A DNA stretch of 64,000 bases, taken from assembly GCA_016710625.1 (NCBI GenBank), contig JADJVK010000006.1, positions 62,001-126,000 of the forward strand, read 5' to 3'. The stretch comes from Saprospiraceae bacterium (lineage in GTDB: Bacteria > Bacteroidota > Bacteroidia > Chitinophagales > Saprospiraceae). Numbering within the stretch: position 1 is the first letter of the stretch; each line of letters opens with the position of its first letter. Positions 1 to 8,957 of the stretch are shown here, piece after piece. The notes beneath the pieces were generated by a model. The model was not told where the DNA came from. It worked only from the letters and a program-made list of their open reading frames with translations, and did no database searches. A program made the position numbers and the translations under genes.

Positions 1-814
1 TTTACGGCATGATCAGAAGCCAAAATCATTGCTGCCGCACCATCATTGAGCCCTGAGGAATTTCCTGCGGTTACAGTGCCACCTTCTTTCTTGAAAGCAG
101 GTTTTAGAGTTCCTAATTTTTCTAAAGTAGTCTGTGGTTTAGAAAATTCGTCTTTAGAAAAGTAGGTTGGCTCAGTGCCTTTACTTGGTAAAAGAATTGG
201 TAATATTTCTTGGGCATGTCTTCCACTTTCAACAGCTTTTGCTGCTTTTATTTGCGAATTAAATGCAAATAAATCTTGATCTGCTCGACTAATATGATAC
301 AAATCCACCAAATTTTCAGCCGTTTTTCCCATTGCTTCTGTTCCGTACATTTGCTCCATTTTAGGGTTGATAAATCGCCAACCAAAGCTGGAATCTACCA
401 TTACAGAATCCGTTCCAAATGCTTTTGTAGCCTTCGAAATCACATATGGACTTCTTGTCATATGTTCAACGCCACCAGCAATAAAAATATCGCCATCACC
501 AGTCGTAATGGCTCTATGAGCTTGAACAACAGCAGACATTCCTGATGCACAGAGACGATTCACCGTTTCCCCAGGCACACTTACTGGAAACCCTGCTAAT
601 AGCAATGCCATTCTAGCCACATTGCGATTATCATCCCCACCTTGATTCACACAACCTAAAATTACATCTGCAATAGCTTCCAATGGAATATTTGGATTTC
701 GCTGCATCAAATTGGATAAAACAGTTGCAGCCAAATCATCAGCCCTAACACTGGATAGGGTTCCACCAAAACTCCCAATTGGGCTTCTAATTGCATCAAT
801 AATATAAGTACTCA
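1..814 (-). CDS. 3-oxoadipyl-CoA / acetyl-CoA thiolase (PcaF/PaaJ-like), 3' end cut by window edge
   Basis: The first 271 residues of a thiolase are present; the usual length is about 400, so the C-terminal third with the second catalytic Cys and GHP motif lies outside the window. Seen: the N-terminal MSTYIIDAIRSPIGSFGG, the motif DDNRNVARMALLLAG, the acyl-accepting cysteine in NRLCASGMSA (Cys89), GGVEHMTRSP and GNSSGLNDGAAAM. These resemble the PaaJ/PcaF branch, which cleaves beta-ketoadipyl-CoA, more than generic AtoB, but degradative or biosynthetic acetoacetyl-CoA thiolase cannot be excluded. Start is the ATG at 812-814, preceded by a TAnnTTTG promoter element. The neighbour is a pseudogene in the other direction, so context does not help. 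Confidence 0.9.
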
Positions 815-833
815 TTGTTCTAAAATTTGCCTG

Positions 834-841
834 CAAAGGTA
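834..841 (-). promoter_or_regulatory. -7 promoter element (TACCTTTG) of the thiolase gene
   Basis: On the minus strand the octamer TACCTTTG fits the Bacteroidota -7 consensus TAnnTTTG and ends 20 nt before the ATG. A matching -33 TTG at the expected distance was not found. The implied leader is about a dozen nucleotides. Confidence 0.45.
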
Positions 842-1004
842 TTTAAAATGTTCGATTTTGTGTATGTAACTCGATAATTCTGGAATCAAAATGTCTACAA
901 AAAGACAAATCTGTATTTTTAGTAACTTTAAAAATTCTAATTGTGGAATTAATATATGAAAGAGGTTAAATTTGAAATAGGATTAAATAAAATAATTATC
1001 AAAA

Positions 1005-3473
1005 ATGTATTTTATTAAAAGGTCTCTTTGTTTTTAATTATTTTTTCACTTTACGCTAAAACAAAATTTTGATAACCAATTTGAATATATTAAATTATAG
1101 GAGTATCAGCCATGGTCACAAAAGTATAAGAACATTAGACTATCTCGATAATATTAAAATAAAGGAACCCCAGTGGTTAGGATATAGGATTTTGTATTTA
1201 AAATATTTAAATGAAAAAAATGACATTTTTGATGATGCTATTTTTGAGCCATTGATGAAAGAAGAAAGTGAATTAAAAGGAATTGAATTACAGGTGTTTA
1301 GATGTTATTTGAATTTATGGCTTAGTGGTTATCTAAGATATCATAATGTAAAAAATGATACTGTAAAATTCAAATCAATAGCATCAATGAAAAATCCATT
1401 GAGGAAGATACTGCCTTAACTCAAAATGCTGATTTAGCAACTTTATATATGCTTTTTACTTATAAAACCAATTTTGAAAATAAAACTATATATGATTTTT
1501 TGTTGAATCAGAATATAAAATCCATTGAACAATATATTCAGTCAGAGAACAATTTTATTGTCTGATGACGCATTTAAATTTTTATTATTATCTGACAAAG
1601 AATTCATACAACAGCCATTTGTACACAAAAATTTATATATTAATGCATTAGTGAATATATATAAAAAGCAGATCATTTGGAATATTAAAGCAAATAATCG
1701 AGTTAAAAAAGAGCAAGCAAATATAAATAGATTGATTTTCATTAAAAATCTTTTTGTAAAAAACTCAAGAAGCGTTTCTTCAAAAGAAGGTGAAGTAAAT
1801 CCATTGCAAACTACCTAAAAATTGAAAGTATATTTAGACAAGGAGGAAAAAATATAAAAAAGGCACATGGGGAATGTGAAATTGTAATCCAAAAATATGA
1901 AAATACAAATGGTGCAAATTATTGTATTGATTTAAAAAATCAAATTGAAAATACACAAAAGTTAAAATTGATTGGCTTCCGACTAATTTCATCTAATTCT
2001 GTTTCAAATTTTAATATTTGGTACCAAAATGTTCAAGAACACATTTATCGATAAGATAATTCATTGAAAAGTTAGGAAAATACCAAATTAGACCTTGATG
2101 AAGATAAATGGTTAGAAAATAACAAGCCTTATTTACAATGGAATGTGAAATTAAAAAATTACAAAGACTTTTTAGAACATGTATCTGAAATTCAGTTTCC
2201 CAAAATGGAAATAGGAAAATATCGATTAATTATTACACCAAAAGAAATAAAAATAAATTCAAATCATATTAAAAATGCATCGTTATTGCATGTAACAGAC
2301 ATTTCAGTTTTAGCAAATAGTTATGAATACTATGAAAAAAATGAGGATGACCTATCAAAATTAAATCAAATGGTTTTTTTTATTGTAGATAAAAAAAGTG
2401 GGAAACCAATTGGTAATGCACAAGTTAGATTGAGTAATTATTATAAAACTATAAAGGATTCAATTGTTTATACTAATCAAATGGGATATATTGATTTAAG
2501 TAAATTGAATGATTTTAATGAATATAGCATAAAATTTAATAATGATTCCATAACATTAAATGATGCCACTTTTTTGATTTTGCATACCAAAAGTTAAGAC
2601 AAATTTCGGATATTAATGATAAGTATCCAATCAAAAAGACTTGCTTGGAGACACTTGATATTTGAAGTAGTTAATGTGAGTTATGATTATTATTTGAACC
2701 CCAAAATGCTTGAAATAAAGATGGATAGCATTGACCTTTATGGAACAAAACAACATCTTAAATTACCCATTTTTCTAAAGTTGCTAAATAAGGATTCTTT
2801 AAATTATGAGGCAAAAATTGTTTTGCCGACAACTGTGAAACCAGATATTTACTATTTTTTAGAAAATTATTTTAATATTGACATAATAGCCAAAGAACCA
2901 ATTATTAAAACACCCAAAATTGAAACTGAAAATGTTAAGGTTAGGCTAAAAGGGAAAAAAGGAGATAAATTACAAATAAAAATAAAAGAATCAAAAGAGA
3001 TTTCAAATGTAATATTATCGATTGATATTCAAAGCTAGAACAAAAGTATAGCTGTTTCTAAAAAACACATTGAAGAAATTGAAATAGAGGATTCTGTCAG
3101 ATCGAGAATTGTCATTCAGTTGAGTTATATTTATAAAGATCAATATTTTGAAGAGGTCCAAATTGTAGAGATAAACCCAGATTTGAATGTAGAAAATGTA
3201 AACAAAAATTATATAATTGATTTCCCAAAGCGATTTAGTATAAATCTATATCAACCAAAAGACAATTATATAAATAATTTCTATCAAAATTATGTTATTA
3301 ACAAATATGATATAAATGATTTCAATAGATATCCAATTTTAAATGATTTTAATTTATTCAGTAAAATAAGAGGATGTCCATCTTATGGCGGATTTACGTT
3401 ACCTTCTAAAAATGAAAAGTTAAAAAATTTCGATTTATTACAAGTCAAAATTTTAAAAAATCAACAGAATTAA
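1005..3473 (+). pseudogene. Decayed alpha-2-macroglobulin-family gene (5' portion only)
   Basis: No single frame is open, but conceptual joining gives one continuous product. A signal-peptide remnant starts at ATG 1005 and continues after a shift as SLFLIIFSLYAKTKF. Frame changes follow near 1380 and 1550 and several more between 1770 and 2140; an in-frame TAG at 3036-3038 separates two otherwise continuous stretches (2616-3035 and 3039-3470). Segments such as KLKNYKDFLEHVSEIQFP, YRLIITPKE, SLLHVTDISVLANS, KKSGKPIGNAQVRL and KKHIEEIEIED align by eye with the MG-domain part of Bacteroidota alpha-2-macroglobulin-like proteins, which are much longer. The bait region and thioester part are absent. 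This looks like true decay: several frame changes, stops and 3' truncation. The family call is inference from motif memory. Confidence 0.6.
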
Positions 3474-3521
3474 GCATTAAGTTAATTATATTTGTTATTT
3501 AATTTCAAAAAATATTTATTT

Positions 3522-4304
3522 ATGATACGATTTTCAATTTCCATTTTTTTAGTTTCACTATTCAATCTACAACAGAGTTATTGCCAAAATATAGCAGATT
3601 CAAAAATAAATTCAAATAATAAAGAGCCAGAAATTTTTTCAATTGTTGAAAAAAATCCCTCTTATATTGGAGGACAAACAGAGTTAGTAAAATATATCAA
3701 TCATAAAATGGACGAATTAATTAGTCCTGATGAAATTGAAGTTGAAGGGAAGGTTATTTTACAATTTGTAGTTGAAAAAGATGGCAATTTATCAGATATT
3801 AAAGTTGTAAGAGGTCTGACCCAAAAAGAAAATGAGACTGCTATATTAATAGTGGAATCCATGCCGAAATGGGAACCAGGTTGTCAAAGAGGAATCCCAG
3901 TTAATGTAAGATATACACTGCCAATTTCTTTTCGTAAAGAGCGGGTTGAATATCAAGACAATATCAATAAAATCATTAGATCTCAAAATGTAATTACATA
4001 TAGACCAGCAGAATTTAATGGGGGAAATTCAGCTTTGAATGAATATATTAAATTTACAAAGAATATGAATTACATCACAGAGAAAGTATATCAATCTGGT
4101 TCTACTCCATTTGTAAAAATTAAATTTACTGTATTAACGGATGGTAGTATAGCTGATATAAAATCAGTTTATTGCACAAATGCCGATTACAAAAAAGAGG
4201 CAATTAGAATTGTAAATACAATGCCTAAATGGATTCCTGCAACTAAAAATGGAGTAGTAGTTGATGATAATGTGGATTTAATCATTGAATTTCCAAACGA
4301 CTAA
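3522..4304 (+). CDS. Secreted protein with two TonB C-terminal-like domains
   Basis: 260 residues. The N-terminus, MIRFSISIFLVSLFNLQQSY followed by CQ, is a cleavable signal peptide; I start at ATG 3522 because an upstream TTG at 3492 would only prepend a poor leader. Two copies of the TonB C-terminal fold follow, about residues 40-150 and 160-258: each has the GG-N/T-L-YI start, a gain-of-function strand (VILQFVVEKDGNLSDIK; VKIKFTVLTDGSIADIK) and MPKW-P ending. True TonB proteins have an N-terminal TM helix and Pro-rich linker, both missing here, so energy transduction is unlikely; such domains also occur in exported Bacteroidota proteins of unknown role. The first domain is nearly identical to the gene just downstream. 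Confidence 0.75.
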   Translation: MIRFSISIFLVSLFNLQQSYCQNIADSKINSNNKEPEIFSIVEKNPSYIGGQTELVKYINHKMDELISPDEIEVEGKVILQFVVEKDGNLSDIKVVRGLTQKENETAILIVESMPKWEPGCQRGIPVNVRYTLPISFRKERVEYQDNINKIIRSQNVITYRPAEFNGGNSALNEYIKFTKNMNYITEKVYQSGSTPFVKIKFTVLTDGSIADIKSVYCTNADYKKEAIRIVNTMPKWIPATKNGVVVDDNVDLIIEFPND

Positions 4305-4345
4305 ATTAATGAATAGATATTTTAATTTTTTAAATAATAACCATT

Positions 4346-4768
4346 ATGATACGTTTATTGAATTTCATTTTTTTCACTTTATTATTGAATATTCAACTGA
4401 GTTTTTGTCAAAATTCTATAGATACTACGACAAAACAACAAAGCAAAAATGTTGAAATATATACATCTGTAGAAAAAAATCCCTCTTTCATTGGAGGACA
4501 ATCAGAGTTAATAAAATATATCAATCATAAAATGGACGAATTAATTAGTCCTGAGGAAATTGATTTTGAAGGGAGCGTTATTTTACAATTTGTAGTTGAA
4601 AAAAATGGCAATTTATCAGATATTAAAGTAGCTAGAGGTCTGTCGAAAAAAGAAAATGAGACTGCTATTTTAATAGTGGAATCCATGCCGAAATGGGAAC
4701 CAGGACGTCAAAGAGGAATCCCAGTTAATGTTCGCTATACAATGCCAATTTCTTTTAAAAAGAAATAA
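4346..4768 (+). CDS. Secreted single TonB C-terminal-like domain protein, tandem paralogue
   Basis: 140 residues with a signal peptide (MIRLLNFIFFTLLLNIQLSF, then CQ) and one TonB-C-like domain. From about residue 43 it matches the first domain of the preceding gene almost residue for residue (IGGQSELIKYINHKMDELIS versus IGGQTELVKYINHKMDELIS; MPKWEPGRQRGIPVNVRYT versus MPKWEPGCQRGIPVNVRYT). The pair is a recent tandem duplication in which one copy has one domain and the other two. No TM anchor or Pro-rich linker is visible. Function unknown. Confidence 0.75.
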   Translation: MIRLLNFIFFTLLLNIQLSFCQNSIDTTTKQQSKNVEIYTSVEKNPSFIGGQSELIKYINHKMDELISPEEIDFEGSVILQFVVEKNGNLSDIKVARGLSKKENETAILIVESMPKWEPGRQRGIPVNVRYTMPISFKKK

Positions 4769-4836
4769 TTTTTTTAACTATCGTTGATTTTTTAAAATAG
4801 CTAATTTTATTAGACTTATCTTGCATAAAAAATGGT

Positions 4837-5109
4837 ATGCTACTCTTACTAATTCCAATAATCATTGGAAAAATTATGTATGACCTGACATTGAAATACG
4901 AAAAAAATGGATGGCTTTACCCAATTTTAGGTATCGTTATTTATTTTTTGGCTACAATCATTTTAGGAGTCATTTTTGACTTTTTGTATCCTTCAAAATA
5001 TAATATTAAATATGCAGACCCTTTATTTTTAGGCGCATCTGTTGTAGTCGGATTGGGGGCTTTTGCTGCTTACTACTTTTTGATGAAAAAAAGCTGGGGG
5101 CAAAAATAA
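4837..5109 (+). CDS. Small three-helix membrane protein, unknown function
   Basis: 90 residues. Hydrophobic segments at about 2-12, 27-48 and 64-82 predict two to three transmembrane helices, ending in a basic tail (MKKSWGQK). The out-of-frame ATG at 4832 is ignored; the in-frame start is ATG 4837. No family recognised. The stop codon lies at the base of a strong hairpin terminator, which supports this as the last gene of its transcript. Confidence 0.6.
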   Translation: MLLLLIPIIIGKIMYDLTLKYEKNGWLYPILGIVIYFLATIILGVIFDFLYPSKYNIKYADPLFLGASVVVGLGAFAAYYFLMKKSWGQK

Positions 5110-5142
5110 AAAAGCCAATCTCTATTTAGAAACTGGCTTTTT
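5109..5142 (+). terminator. Hairpin terminator, probably bidirectional
   Basis: Perfect 9-bp stem AAAAAGCCA (5109-5117) with TGGCTTTTT (5134-5142) around a 16-nt loop; A-run on one side and T-run on the other, between convergent genes ending at 5109 (+) and 5166 (-). Confidence 0.75.
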
Positions 5143-5165
5143 CATATTTAACATAAATATAAGTG

Positions 5166-6482
5166 CTACGGTTGAGACACAATCAAATCGTTATTGTTAT
5201 GATTCGTTGTGGACGAAATTGATGCTGATTTTATTTGATTCATTTGAGCAATAATTCCATCTCTCACAGGGAAATATTTTTCCAAATCACTTTTATCCAT
5301 AGGCTGAGGTCTTGGTAAATTTTCTTTCAAGTGATTGACTTGAACACCGTTTTTCCAAAATCTAAAACAAACATGTGGACCAGTTGCTAATCCAGTCATC
5401 CCAACATAACCTATCACTTGACCTTGTTCCACTCTGCTACCTCTTCTCACTCCTTTTGCAAATCCTGACATGTGAAGATATTGAGAAGCATATTTATTGT
5501 CATGTTTGATTTTTACAAAATTTCCATTGCCTCCTCCATATTCTGCTGCTTCAACTGTTCCATCTGCAACTGCCAAAATCGGTGTTCCTTTGGGTGCAGC
5601 ATAATCTGTCCCAAAATGAGGTCTTACATAGTTCAAGATGGGATGTAATCTTGCTTTGCTAAAGTTGGATGTTATATTTGCAAATTTCAATGGAGCTCTT
5701 AAAAATCCCTTTTTCATTGGTCTTCCTTCCATATCAAAAAAACCTTTCTTCTCGCCATTGTCATAATAAAAAGCATAGTTTTCTTTATCACCTTGCTTGA
5801 AATATGCTCCTAAAAGCTGACCTACTCCAGCATTTTTGCCATCTATAGTCGTTTGTTCGAAAACTAATTTGAATTGATCGCCTTTTCTTGTATGATGAAA
5901 ATCTACAGCACATTTTAAAGCTTCTTCCATTTTACTTGCCAACTCGTAATCTAAATTACTGCTAGTCATAGCATCCCATAAGGTAGTTTTCACTTCCCCT
6001 TTAGCAACCATAACTGATTGAGTTGAAGGCTTAACAACTAACTCAGATTTGCCATTTTTAATGTCTATTTTTAAGTAACTTGCCTTATCTGTTTCATATA
6101 TGAAATAATCAGGAGTCTTGTCAGATGGTGCATTTAGAACAGTATATTCTTTTCCAGTTCTGAATTTTCTAATATCGAAAACGTGTTTGATATTGTCACA
6201 AATTTGTTGAATATTTGTTATGCCGTTTTTCTCTAATAATGTACCTAGGCTTTCTCCTTTGTCAATTTTTTCTTTCTTTACCTCAAAAGTGTCCAAAGCA
6301 TAACCATAGGCATATCTAGGTGAAAAAGAAACCATTGAGCTATTTAGATTCGTTAATTTCCCTTTATTGTCCGATTGTTTATAAATGAATTGTAAGTAAA
6401 CAAAAATACCAAGACTTATAGTAAATAATACGATTCTCTTTATATTGAAATTTTTAATATATAAATTTTTAAACATCATCAT
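5166..6482 (-). CDS. Membrane-anchored M23 family metallopeptidase with HxC variant zinc site
   Basis: 438 residues. One TM helix near residues 15-34 anchors it in the inner membrane; an OapA/LysM-like region follows (about 65-120, KGESLGTLLEKNG), then a linker domain and an M23 lysostaphin-type peptidase domain (about 265-395). Zinc motif HFGTD gives His289 and Asp293; YLHMS gives His337; the last motif, normally HxH, reads GPHVCFRF (His370, Cys372). Family members cut peptide cross-links in peptidoglycan during growth and division or activate other hydrolases. The Cys in the second HxH position is unusual among well-studied M23 enzymes; Cys could still bind zinc. It is the only gene of its transcript between terminator 5109-5142 and a promoter element at 6496-6503. 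Confidence 0.88.
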   Translation of the reverse strand: MMMFKNLYIKNFNIKRIVLFTISLGIFVYLQFIYKQSDNKGKLTNLNSSMVSFSPRYAYGYALDTFEVKKEKIDKGESLGTLLEKNGITNIQQICDNIKHVFDIRKFRTGKEYTVLNAPSDKTPDYFIYETDKASYLKIDIKNGKSELVVKPSTQSVMVAKGEVKTTLWDAMTSSNLDYELASKMEEALKCAVDFHHTRKGDQFKLVFEQTTIDGKNAGVGQLLGAYFKQGDKENYAFYYDNGEKKGFFDMEGRPMKKGFLRAPLKFANITSNFSKARLHPILNYVRPHFGTDYAAPKGTPILAVADGTVEAAEYGGGNGNFVKIKHDNKYASQYLHMSGFAKGVRRGSRVEQGQVIGYVGMTGLATGPHVCFRFWKNGVQVNHLKENLPRPQPMDKSDLEKYFPVRDGIIAQMNQIKSASISSTTNHNNNDLIVSQP

Positions 6483-6783
6483 TTTATTGAATGGGCAAAT
6501 ATAATTCTTGTAAACTAAAAATAGTTAATAATTCAAGCAAAATATTATATCTTTTTTCTCTGCTATTTTTATTTTTAATTTTGAAAACAAGGATCTTTTT
6601 ATTTGAAAAATTGTGTCAAAAATATTAAATGCAATAGAAAAAATTATAATATATTTCAATTTAGCTTGTCACTTTAGAGAATTATTTATTTTTATATATA
6701 TAAATAAATACTAATATATAGAGAAAAATTAATACGAAACCTATTCATAATCAGTTCGTATCAAATATAAATAATACATATAG
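6483..6783. other. Divergent intergenic region between M23 peptidase and ftsX genes
   Basis: About 300 nt of very AT-rich sequence. On the minus strand TATATTTG (6496-6503) is a -7-like element 14 nt before the peptidase ATG. On the plus strand TAATTTTG (6576-6583) is a weaker candidate far from ftsX. A short alternating A/T tract lies near 6692-6710. No small coding frame or RNA structure was recognised. Confidence 0.5.
6496..6503 (-). promoter_or_regulatory. -7 promoter element (TATATTTG) of the M23 peptidase gene
   Basis: Minus-strand TATATTTG fits TAnnTTTG and sits 14 nt from the start codon, implying a leader of under ten nucleotides. The nearest upstream TTG is about 30 nt away, too far for a canonical -33. 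Confidence 0.4.
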
Positions 6784-7599
6784 ATGAATCAGAGTCGTAT
6801 AAATAGTAGTTCATTGGGAATTTTAATTTATTTGATTCACTTTTTAATTGCTGGTATTTTATTGTTTGGATTTTCTGCTTTTGGCTACCTCAAAAGCCAA
6901 AACAAATCATTGCAAATAATACTTGAATTAAAAGAGAATGTAGAATTCGAATCAATTGACCAATTAGTATCTGAATTAAAGCAAAACAATAAAATCAATC
7001 CAAATTCAGTAAAATACATCTCACGATCTGAAGGGTTAAAATGGCTATCCGAACAATCTGAAACCGAATTATTAGACCAAGATTTGCCCAATCCATTGTC
7101 AGATATCATTATCATTTCTAGGGCTGGAAATTTCCAAAATACGGAGGATTTGAAAATTTTAGAGACAGAGTTGAAAGAAAATAAATGGGTTTCTAAAGTC
7201 ATTTTGCCAGATTCAGAGAATAAGCAATTCATTAAATATCAAAATATTACAAAATATTTAACAATAGGCTTCTTTCTGATTTTATTGATAATTTTATTTT
7301 TGATTCTTAAAATATATTTCAAATTTGGGTATAAAATTTCTGAATTTAGAGAGCAGGAAATGAATTTAGTAGGAGGGAGTTATTATACTTCATTTCGAAA
7401 AAATGTGATTTCTCAAGTGTTTTGGAGCAATTTAATGATTATAAGTATTTGTATTTTTATCTATTCCTACTTTTACCAAAACAATAGTGAATGGATTAAT
7501 TATTTCAACTGGACATATTTAATAATTGTAAATGTTGCTATTTTTGTTGGTTCTATGTTGGTTACTTATTTAGCTACGATTTTCAAAAAAACAAATTAA
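6784..7599 (+). CDS. ftsX: Cell division protein FtsX
   Basis: 271 residues with the FtsX layout: TM1 at about 11-34, an extracytoplasmic domain (35-155) containing YISRSEGLKWLSEQSE and NPLSDIIIIS, then three TM helices (about 157-178, 208-228, 240-262) with the cytoplasmic loop FREQEMNLVGGSYYTSFRKN, matching the conserved E-M-K/N-L-V-G-A segment. FtsX pairs with the ATPase FtsE to switch on septal peptidoglycan hydrolases; in this window an M23 peptidase is encoded divergently next door, a plausible client but only by proximity. ftsE is not in the window. The next gene starts one nucleotide after this stop, suggesting translational coupling. Confidence 0.85.
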   Translation: MNQSRINSSSLGILIYLIHFLIAGILLFGFSAFGYLKSQNKSLQIILELKENVEFESIDQLVSELKQNNKINPNSVKYISRSEGLKWLSEQSETELLDQDLPNPLSDIIIISRAGNFQNTEDLKILETELKENKWVSKVILPDSENKQFIKYQNITKYLTIGFFLILLIILFLILKIYFKFGYKISEFREQEMNLVGGSYYTSFRKNVISQVFWSNLMIISICIFIYSYFYQNNSEWINYFNWTYLIIVNVAIFVGSMLVTYLATIFKKTN

Positions 7600-7600
7600 T

Positions 7601-8008
7601 ATGACTGAAAATAAAAACACTTTTGATTCTGATGATTCAAATAAAATATTAATAAATACTGATTTTGAAAAAATAATTACAGAAACTGCAATTGCTGGAA
7701 AAAATTTAAGAATCAGTTATTTGATTAGCCTGAGTATTCTTTTCCTCCTTATTCTTTTTGTTTGTTCTATATTTTATTTGGAAGGTTGGCTTCATCTAAT
7801 GCACTTTATTATTATAATAATAACATTAGTTTTACTCTTTATACCGTCAATTTTTCTAAAGAAATTTTCAAAAGCTATTCAATCAAACATTCCAATAGAA
7901 AAGGATGGTCTTGAAATTGCTTTTTTGAACCTTAATCTTCATTTTAAATATTTAGCTTTGATAATGCTATTCATTATCTGTGCATTAATTTATTTAATTT
8001 TTTTTTAA
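7601..8008 (+). CDS. DUF5362-like membrane protein, copy 1
   Basis: 135 residues. A polar N-terminus (about 1-38) is followed by TM helices near 39-60, 67-88 and 117-134, and the segment GLEIAFLNLNLHFKYLALI, equivalent to the AFxNLKxxFKFxGIL element of DUF5362 proteins. It is the most divergent of three consecutive paralogues. It starts one nucleotide after the ftsX stop and ends one nucleotide before the next ATG. Function unknown for the family; the position after ftsX hints at an envelope role. Confidence 0.65.
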   Translation: MTENKNTFDSDDSNKILINTDFEKIITETAIAGKNLRISYLISLSILFLLILFVCSIFYLEGWLHLMHFIIIIITLVLLFIPSIFLKKFSKAIQSNIPIEKDGLEIAFLNLNLHFKYLALIMLFIICALIYLIFF

Positions 8009-8009
8009 A

Positions 8010-8420
8010 ATGGAAAACAGCCAACTTATTGATAATGAATTAGAATATACTAAACATATAGAGTTAACTACTGAAATGAAAAACCAGATAATTGTATCTG
8101 CGAAATGGGCAAAATTATTAAGTTTTGTTGGGATTCTTATACTAGTTTTATTGGTTGCTTCATTACATTTCAGTATAATAATTGTGGGAAGTATTTTTAT
8201 AATGGCAATTTATTTTACATTTTTATTTTTTTCATTAATAATGATATTGCCTTCAGTTTATTATTTATTTAATTTTTCAAATGCTATTTTGCAAATAAAA
8301 AACGAAGCCATTATGGAAGTCTATCAATTTGCATTTGAAAATTTAAAAAAATTATTTACTTTTTTAAATATTGTGTATAAAGTAATATATATTTATTTGA
8401 TTTTAGTTTTTTTACTTTAA
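8010..8420 (+). CDS. DUF5362-like membrane protein, copy 2
   Basis: 136 residues, starting MENSQLIDNELEY. The element SAKWAKLLSFVGILILVLL begins TM1, followed by two more helices and a closing AFENLKKLFTFLNIVYKV segment. Same architecture as both neighbours. Spacing of one nucleotide to the upstream gene and ten to the next supports one operon with ftsX. Confidence 0.7.
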   Translation: MENSQLIDNELEYTKHIELTTEMKNQIIVSAKWAKLLSFVGILILVLLVASLHFSIIIVGSIFIMAIYFTFLFFSLIMILPSVYYLFNFSNAILQIKNEAIMEVYQFAFENLKKLFTFLNIVYKVIYIYLILVFLL

Positions 8421-8430
8421 TTTTATTAAT

Positions 8431-8928
8431 TTGGAATCAAATGTTTTAATAGATAATGAATTAGGAAATTCATCTGAGTTAATTATCAATCAGGGTATAA
8501 AACTCAATCTCCTTGAGACAGCAAAATGGGGCAGATTATTAAGTATTGTTGGCTTTATAATGATTGGATTAATGTTAATTCTTGGGATATTAATTTTACT
8601 TATAATTAAAAATGAAATGTCATTTAGTCTTGACTTTTCAATTGCCCCAGATAGTTTTCCAACTTTATTACCATTTTTTTATTCATTTTTTTTTATTTTA
8701 ATTTCTTTTATTTACATTTTTCCTTGTCTTTATTTGTTTCGGTTTTCTACCTTTATTTTAAGAGAAAAAAATGGAAATAATATCGAAAATTATCAAAATG
8801 CTTTTAAGAATCTAAAACGATTGTTCAAATTTTTTGGGATTCTTACTGTTGTACTTTCTATTTTTGCAATTGTTTTTTTATTTGCAATAATAGGTGATCT
8901 TTCAGCATTATTATTACAAAAAAAGTGA
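8431..8928 (+). CDS. DUF5362-like membrane protein, copy 3, TTG start
   Basis: 165 residues and the best match to the family: ETAKWGRLLSIVGFIMIGLM (TM1), FPCLYLFRFSTFILREKNG and NAFKNLKRLFKFFGILTVV. The start is TTG 8431: the nearby ATG at 8441 is out of frame and stops at once, and reading from TTG gives MESNVLIDNELGN, parallel to MENSQLIDNELEY of copy 2. The stop codon is inside the stem of a long terminator, so this closes the ftsX operon. Confidence 0.72.
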   Translation: MESNVLIDNELGNSSELIINQGIKLNLLETAKWGRLLSIVGFIMIGLMLILGILILLIIKNEMSFSLDFSIAPDSFPTLLPFFYSFFFILISFIYIFPCLYLFRFSTFILREKNGNNIENYQNAFKNLKRLFKFFGILTVVLSIFAIVFLFAIIGDLSALLLQKK

Positions 8929-8953
8929 GTTCAAAATCTTGAACTCACTTTTT
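8920..8953. terminator. Long hairpin terminator, bidirectional
   Basis: 15-bp perfect stem AAAAAGTGAGTTCAA (8920-8934) and TTGAACTCACTTTTT (8939-8953) with a 4-nt loop, flanked by A- and T-runs. It sits between the end of the DUF5362 gene (8928) and the end of a minus-strand small ORF (8958). Confidence 0.85.
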
Positions 8954-8957
8954 CTTT

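Noticed and set aside
3492..3521. TTG 3492 as the start of the two-domain TonB-C protein
   Set aside because: ATG 3522 gives a clean signal peptide matching the paralogue's MIRL start at 4346.
6692..6730. Alternating A/T tract upstream of ftsX as a replication origin or regulatory repeat
   Set aside because: Low-complexity A/T sequence is common in all intergenic parts here; no DnaA-box cluster seen.
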